Source: Verrucomicrobiota bacterium (GTDB lineage: Bacteria > Chlamydiota > Chlamydiia > Chlamydiales > FEN-1388). Taken from it: a stretch of DNA of 35,687 bases. Under the pieces are notes generated by a model. It was not told the origin of the DNA, ran no database searches, and saw only the letters and a list, made by a program, of their open reading frames with translations. Shown piece by piece: positions 32,221 to 35,687 of the stretch (position 1 is its first letter; the number at the start of each line of letters is the position of its first letter). The position numbers and the translations under genes are program-made. Location: the NCBI GenBank assembly GCA_018239765.1, contig JAFEGT010000047.1, forward strand, positions 1 through 35,687, in the 5' to 3' direction.

Positions 32221-33654
32221 ATGCTGAATATAGGAACACACTTTTCAAAATTGCCAGGACGTGTTGACAACCCCGAGCTGTATGTCGTGCGATTTGGCAA
32301 TACCCGTACCTACATGTATATGACTGAAGGCAAATGGCAAGAGACAAATCGGCTGGTTGCTGCGGTAAATAGTAAGGCTATTACGCTTGTTGCAGATGTG
32401 TATGAAAATCCACGAACGACTGAGTTTTCGGCCATCGCCTCTATTTGCCCTAATCCTGTTCTCATCGACGAGCCTGTAGATGAAAGCGGGGATAAAAGCT
32501 CTGGCCAGGGACAATTAAACGACTATGCAAAGCGCATACAGGCGATTGCCGAAAAAACGCTGCATATTGGGCCCCTATTTGCTGTCTCTCGCGAAATTAA
32601 CCTCATTGTAAGCCATGATGCGCACACCTTCCATAAGGATTCCTTTCCTAAGCAGTATGCCTATTTAGCTAAGCACCCTGAGCTGCCTAGATGCTCGCTT
32701 ATTCATGACCTTACACTTGTTGACTGGGATATGGCTAAGGGAACTGTCTCTGGTACCATATTTCACGATCCGGTAGGGGGCGACCGCTTTTTACTGGCGC
32801 TACTGCCCGGAGATCAATTTGGCACTTTTTCTATAGAACCAATAGAGTATCAAGAAGATGGAAGGCCGCCAGAAGATCCTGGTGCTCAGTTGCTGCCTTT
32901 TCACGCAGTGCTCTCCCCCGAGGATTTACGAGGGGATGTAACGGCAGGTTCTTCAAAAGGGCAGAGAATTAGTTCTGTACTGCGAGGCCTTGTACAAGAT
33001 GAAGATGCTAAGGCGGTGGATGCTCACGCTAAAGAGCTGCCGGTTTCAAGACCACGTCTTGAAGCAGATGGTTCCATCTCATACCCCAATGGAATGCACT
33101 TTAAGAAAGTGATAACCAAGACGAGGGAGGCTGAAGTTATAGTGCAACTTGAAGAGCGTGAGAATGTGCAGAAGGTAACATACAAAACCGCAGACAGCCA
33201 AGAGTGCCATCACGAGCTTGGAGTCGATGCGACTTTGCATCTACAGTCTCATGTGCGCCTTTCTAAAAAAGATGGCGGCTTTAATGCGCTTTCAAGCCTG
33301 CATCCAGTTGAAGAGGGTGACCATATTGTGATAGTCAATCGCTCCGAGCTTCCTTCAGGATACAAACAGTACTGCCTTTCTGAGGACCAGTCTGATCTCG
33401 GACTGCCATGGATTCAGATGTATCAGTTTCCTGCTGAGCGAGCGCTACATCTTACAAAACAGCAGTATGACAGACTTCTTTTAACGCCGGTATTAGAACT
33501 TCTGTATAGAGATGAGGCAACCGATTGTGGCAAAGAGCGCGCACCCTGCTCAAAGCCTGCAACTCATTTGGATGTCTATGTCTTTTCCTGTTCCTCGCAA
33601 CGAAAAAATGAATCGGGCAGAGGCACGGGCACAGGCAGAGGCACGGGATTGTAG
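32221..33654 (+). CDS. Hypothetical protein at the end of the biosynthetic operon, 477 residues
   Basis: I do not recognise this protein. It has no signal peptide, membrane segment, SAM motif, thioesterase/hydrolase GxSxG or ATP-binding signature. It looks soluble and rich in beta strands, with a His/Asp cluster (VSHDAHTFHKD near 136) that could bind a metal. The C-terminus is low-complexity, ending GRGTGTGRGTGL, encoded by two direct copies of a 14-base unit (33616-33629 and 33634-33647). The ATG at 32221 has AAGGA ten bases upstream. It follows the methyltransferase by 16 bases in the same direction, so it should share the transcript. Position alone suggests a role in release, modification, immunity or export, without motif support. 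It is convergent with the next gene, 17 bases away. Confidence 0.6.
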   Translation: MLNIGTHFSKLPGRVDNPELYVVRFGNTRTYMYMTEGKWQETNRLVAAVNSKAITLVADVYENPRTTEFSAIASICPNPVLIDEPVDESGDKSSGQGQLNDYAKRIQAIAEKTLHIGPLFAVSREINLIVSHDAHTFHKDSFPKQYAYLAKHPELPRCSLIHDLTLVDWDMAKGTVSGTIFHDPVGGDRFLLALLPGDQFGTFSIEPIEYQEDGRPPEDPGAQLLPFHAVLSPEDLRGDVTAGSSKGQRISSVLRGLVQDEDAKAVDAHAKELPVSRPRLEADGSISYPNGMHFKKVITKTREAEVIVQLEERENVQKVTYKTADSQECHHELGVDATLHLQSHVRLSKKDGGFNALSSLHPVEEGDHIVIVNRSELPSGYKQYCLSEDQSDLGLPWIQMYQFPAERALHLTKQQYDRLLLTPVLELLYRDEATDCGKERAPCSKPATHLDVYVFSCSSQRKNESGRGTGTGRGTGL

Positions 33655-33671
33655 TTTCGAAAGAGGTTTAA

Positions 33672-35687
33672 TTATTTATTTGCCTCTAGGAGGTGGACAA
33701 GGGGGTTGTTGCTGTAGTGGAGGGGGTCGCTTTCGACAAGGTGCGCTAGGCGATCTTTGAGGAAGCTTAGGCGGGAAGCTGAAGGGGAGGGCTGACCGAA
33801 GGTGCTAGCTGTAAGCGGGCCTAAGCTGCCGTTAAAGATGCTTGCGATTTGTAGAAGGGGTATGTTTTGGGTTGCAGTGCCGGTGCAAAAATCTGTGCCG
33901 TCAAGGCGGATGAGCTGTATGTTGGGGTAGGTTGATTGGTGAAGCTCTTTCACAATGCAGTCAGCTTCGTGGGCCGATACAAATAGCGCGCCATTTGAAG
34001 CTATGAGTATATAGGCACATTGGTCGATGCGCTTCCAGAGGTCGCGCTTTAGCGGGCTGTTTTGTAGCTCATCTTCAGAGTAGGGGGCGGTTTTTGTAGA
34101 GATCCAGAGCGTATTTGGTGCCTCTAGACGCCTAAAGCGATAGTTTATGAGAGCGAGCGTCATGCCGCCTAGTTTATTTGTGCCAAAAAAGCCCGATACG
34201 TTTAGGGCTGTAAGAAGCTCTTTTGCGTTAAAAGGTACCTGCTTTTGCGTTGTGAGATTGGCCTCTAGTGTCTGCACCTGCGTGGTGACCTTTTGTTGCG
34301 ACTGGGCCTCTGCCTTTATGTCCACATCATAAGAGCGCTCCCGGTTGTAGGCCTCTTCAGTGAGTATTATTTCAGCGCGCATATCTAATGATGGCTTGTA
34401 GACATTGTCTTGGGCATTTTTAAGCGCCTCAAGGCAGCGCGCTTTTATGCCATCTAGTGCTGCCACGTCGTCAGCTGTTAAAAAAGGATATGTGGTTAGC
34501 AGCATGGCGTGGTATGCGTCAAGCTCTTGTCTCACAGTAGGGCTTGCATCGAGGCTTGCATGTTTTTTAAAGCTTTTGTGGTCTACTTCTTGAAGCAGCA
34601 GCTCTTTATAGTGGGCAATAAGCCCCGCTTCATCTCGCTCTAAAAGCCTTGTGCGCACGCGTTCAAACATCTGCCTTTTTGCCATGATGGGAAGTTCATC
34701 GACAAGCTGTTTTAGTTCGTTGTGCTCTACGCGCTCTAGTATGTTACTCTCTGTAGACCAGAGTATCACCGACTGCTTGCCGGTTTTTAGCTGGCGAAGG
34801 CGCTCTGATGCCTGTTTAAGGTCAGTCAGCGTGCAGTCGTGGCCTACAAGTACTACAGCGCTACAGTCATCAGGTAGCGGCATGTCTATACCGCGGCTTC
34901 TTGCTTGGTCAAAGTGAATAAAGGTTTTATCTTTGGTGTGCTTCTTTTTGTCATACACCTCAATAAAACCGCGCCTTCCAAGGGCGCGCCAGGCGCCATC
35001 TGCTACATCCCAAAAGAGTACATATTCTATTGCTTGGCGAGCACCTGACAAAATAAGCTCTGCCACCTTTTTATTTGGGTAGTCTACAAGCCAGGCACTT
35101 GGGTCCATAAGGGCAAAAACGCCTTCAGATGCTGCTATCTGCCGTACAGTGTCGTCGTCAAGAAGTGTGTAGATTTGTGTTTTGCTGGTTGCCAGCTTCT
35201 GTTTTGTTGTTTCGTAGGCGTCTGTTGCTAAAAAGTTATTGGCTAACCTTTCATCCATGCCGGCACGGTTATAGGGCGTTGCAGTAAGGCCTAAAATAGT
35301 GCCAAAGGCCTGTTCAAGGCTTGCTACTGAAAACTGCATGGTATGGGTGTAGAGCTCAATTTTAGGTAAAACAAGTGCAGCTGCAATGTCAAGCCGTGCA
35401 AGCGTGTTTTCCTTAATGTTGGCTACAGCTTTTCGCCACTGGCCCTTTTTTTCTACAATGGCGCGAAGGTCGCTTATAGAGCCGTCTTGGCCAAGCCAAC
35501 GTTTTACGTAGTGCTTTGCTTTATCAGGTGATACATAAAGAAGCTTTTGGGCCATGGTGTGTACCATATCATCCGTTGGGCCTTCTCGTATGGCCATCTG
35601 CAGGGTAAGGTTTGCTAGTATGTCAAAGAGCGTAAAGCGGCTTTTAGGGTCGGGCACTTGGGCCAGTCTATAGGCAGCGAAGGCCTG
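33672..35687 (-). CDS. C-terminal part of a DUF3638/DUF3645-like giant protein (5' end outside window)
   Basis: At least 671 codons are visible and the frame is open at the window edge, so the GTG at 35657 is only an internal possibility. Two stretches recall the helicase-like region of DUF3638/DUF3645 proteins, very large proteins known from fungi and other eukaryotes and from some chlamydiae. One is FGTILGLTATPYN (about 35300-35265). The other is HFDQARSRGIDMPLP followed by LTDLKQASERLRQLKTGKQSV, which parallels the eukaryotic pattern RGTDL.LP...A.VTLG..LTKD.L.QA..RMR.LG.GQSV. The rest is a long helical region. Function is unknown; the TATP and Q..ER.R elements suggest an ATPase remnant. 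Strand opposite to the biosynthetic operon. Confidence 0.55.
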   Translation of the reverse strand, partial: QAFAAYRLAQVPDPKSRFTLFDILANLTLQMAIREGPTDDMVHTMAQKLLYVSPDKAKHYVKRWLGQDGSISDLRAIVEKKGQWRKAVANIKENTLARLDIAAALVLPKIELYTHTMQFSVASLEQAFGTILGLTATPYNRAGMDERLANNFLATDAYETTKQKLATSKTQIYTLLDDDTVRQIAASEGVFALMDPSAWLVDYPNKKVAELILSGARQAIEYVLFWDVADGAWRALGRRGFIEVYDKKKHTKDKTFIHFDQARSRGIDMPLPDDCSAVVLVGHDCTLTDLKQASERLRQLKTGKQSVILWSTESNILERVEHNELKQLVDELPIMAKRQMFERVRTRLLERDEAGLIAHYKELLLQEVDHKSFKKHASLDASPTVRQELDAYHAMLLTTYPFLTADDVAALDGIKARCLEALKNAQDNVYKPSLDMRAEIILTEEAYNRERSYDVDIKAEAQSQQKVTTQVQTLEANLTTQKQVPFNAKELLTALNVSGFFGTNKLGGMTLALINYRFRRLEAPNTLWISTKTAPYSEDELQNSPLKRDLWKRIDQCAYILIASNGALFVSAHEADCIVKELHQSTYPNIQLIRLDGTDFCTGTATQNIPLLQIASIFNGSLGPLTASTFGQPSPSASRLSFLKDRLAHLVESDPLHYSNNPLVHLLEANK

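Noticed and set aside
33512-33760. 82-residue plus-strand ORF across the operon end
   Set aside because: It is a frame-shifted reading of the repetitive 3' end of the 477-residue gene and the antisense of the DUF3638-like gene.
1-35687. CRISPR arrays, tRNA/rRNA genes, integrases, transposases
   Set aside because: No direct-repeat arrays with spacers, no cloverleaf or rRNA-like stretches and no recombinase motifs were seen on reading; a tool-based scan was not possible.

Overview
The window looks like chromosome of an environmental (amoeba- or arthropod-type) member of the Chlamydiota. This assignment is inference, from three things. A RodZ protein ends right after its single membrane segment, as chlamydial CT009 does. 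There is a cluster of eukaryote-like proteins: a HECT-type E3 ligase with an intact active-site cysteine, an ankyrin protein and a TPR protein. There is also the C-terminal part of a DUF3638/DUF3645-like giant protein. No rRNA, tRNA, CRISPR array, integrase or transposase was seen.

Left part (1-12,900). The 3' part of rodZ is translationally coupled (TAATG) to a DUF368-family (PopT-type) undecaprenyl-phosphate translocase gene. A DUF4143-type ATPase gene on the minus strand appears to have been inserted into the 3' end of that translocase gene: a 21-bp piece of the gene and its old C-terminal codons lie on the far side of the ATPase gene. Then come, on the minus strand, a 1046-residue HECT protein built on an alpha-helical repeat scaffold, an intergenic stretch with a decayed small ORF and a strong hairpin, a secreted right-handed beta-helix protein, an adenosine-deaminase-like protein and an unknown protein. 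A divergent plus-strand pair encodes the TPR and ankyrin proteins and ends in a probable terminator.

Central and right part (13,017-33,654). This is one long plus-strand operon for a hybrid nonribosomal peptide/polyketide, and it is the standout content. After a candidate promoter come lysine 2,3-aminomutase (kamA-like), a free-standing PKS-type C-methyltransferase, and three megasynthases: FAAL-ACP-C-A-PCP, then KS-KR-ACP, then KS-ACP-C-A(MT)-PCP-E. A SAM methyltransferase and an unknown 477-residue protein follow. Genes overlap or are spaced by no more than 16 bases. No AT domain is present, so the system reads as trans-AT. Aligning the adenylation pockets by hand to GrsA gives DTENIGTSIK for the first (basic residue; with KamA next door, beta-lysine is the natural guess) and DLTKIGEVGK for the second (asparagine, nearly identical to the standard Asn code). 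The ketoreductase has Cys in place of the catalytic Tyr. A methyltransferase interrupts the Asn adenylation domain between motifs A2 and A3. The line ends in an epimerase without a thioesterase.

Predicted backbone (inference): fatty acyl - (beta-)Lys - C2 - C2 - D-Asn, with beta-keto groups retained and one or more methyl groups. The far right edge holds the minus-strand C-terminal part of the DUF3638-like protein, which runs out of the window.
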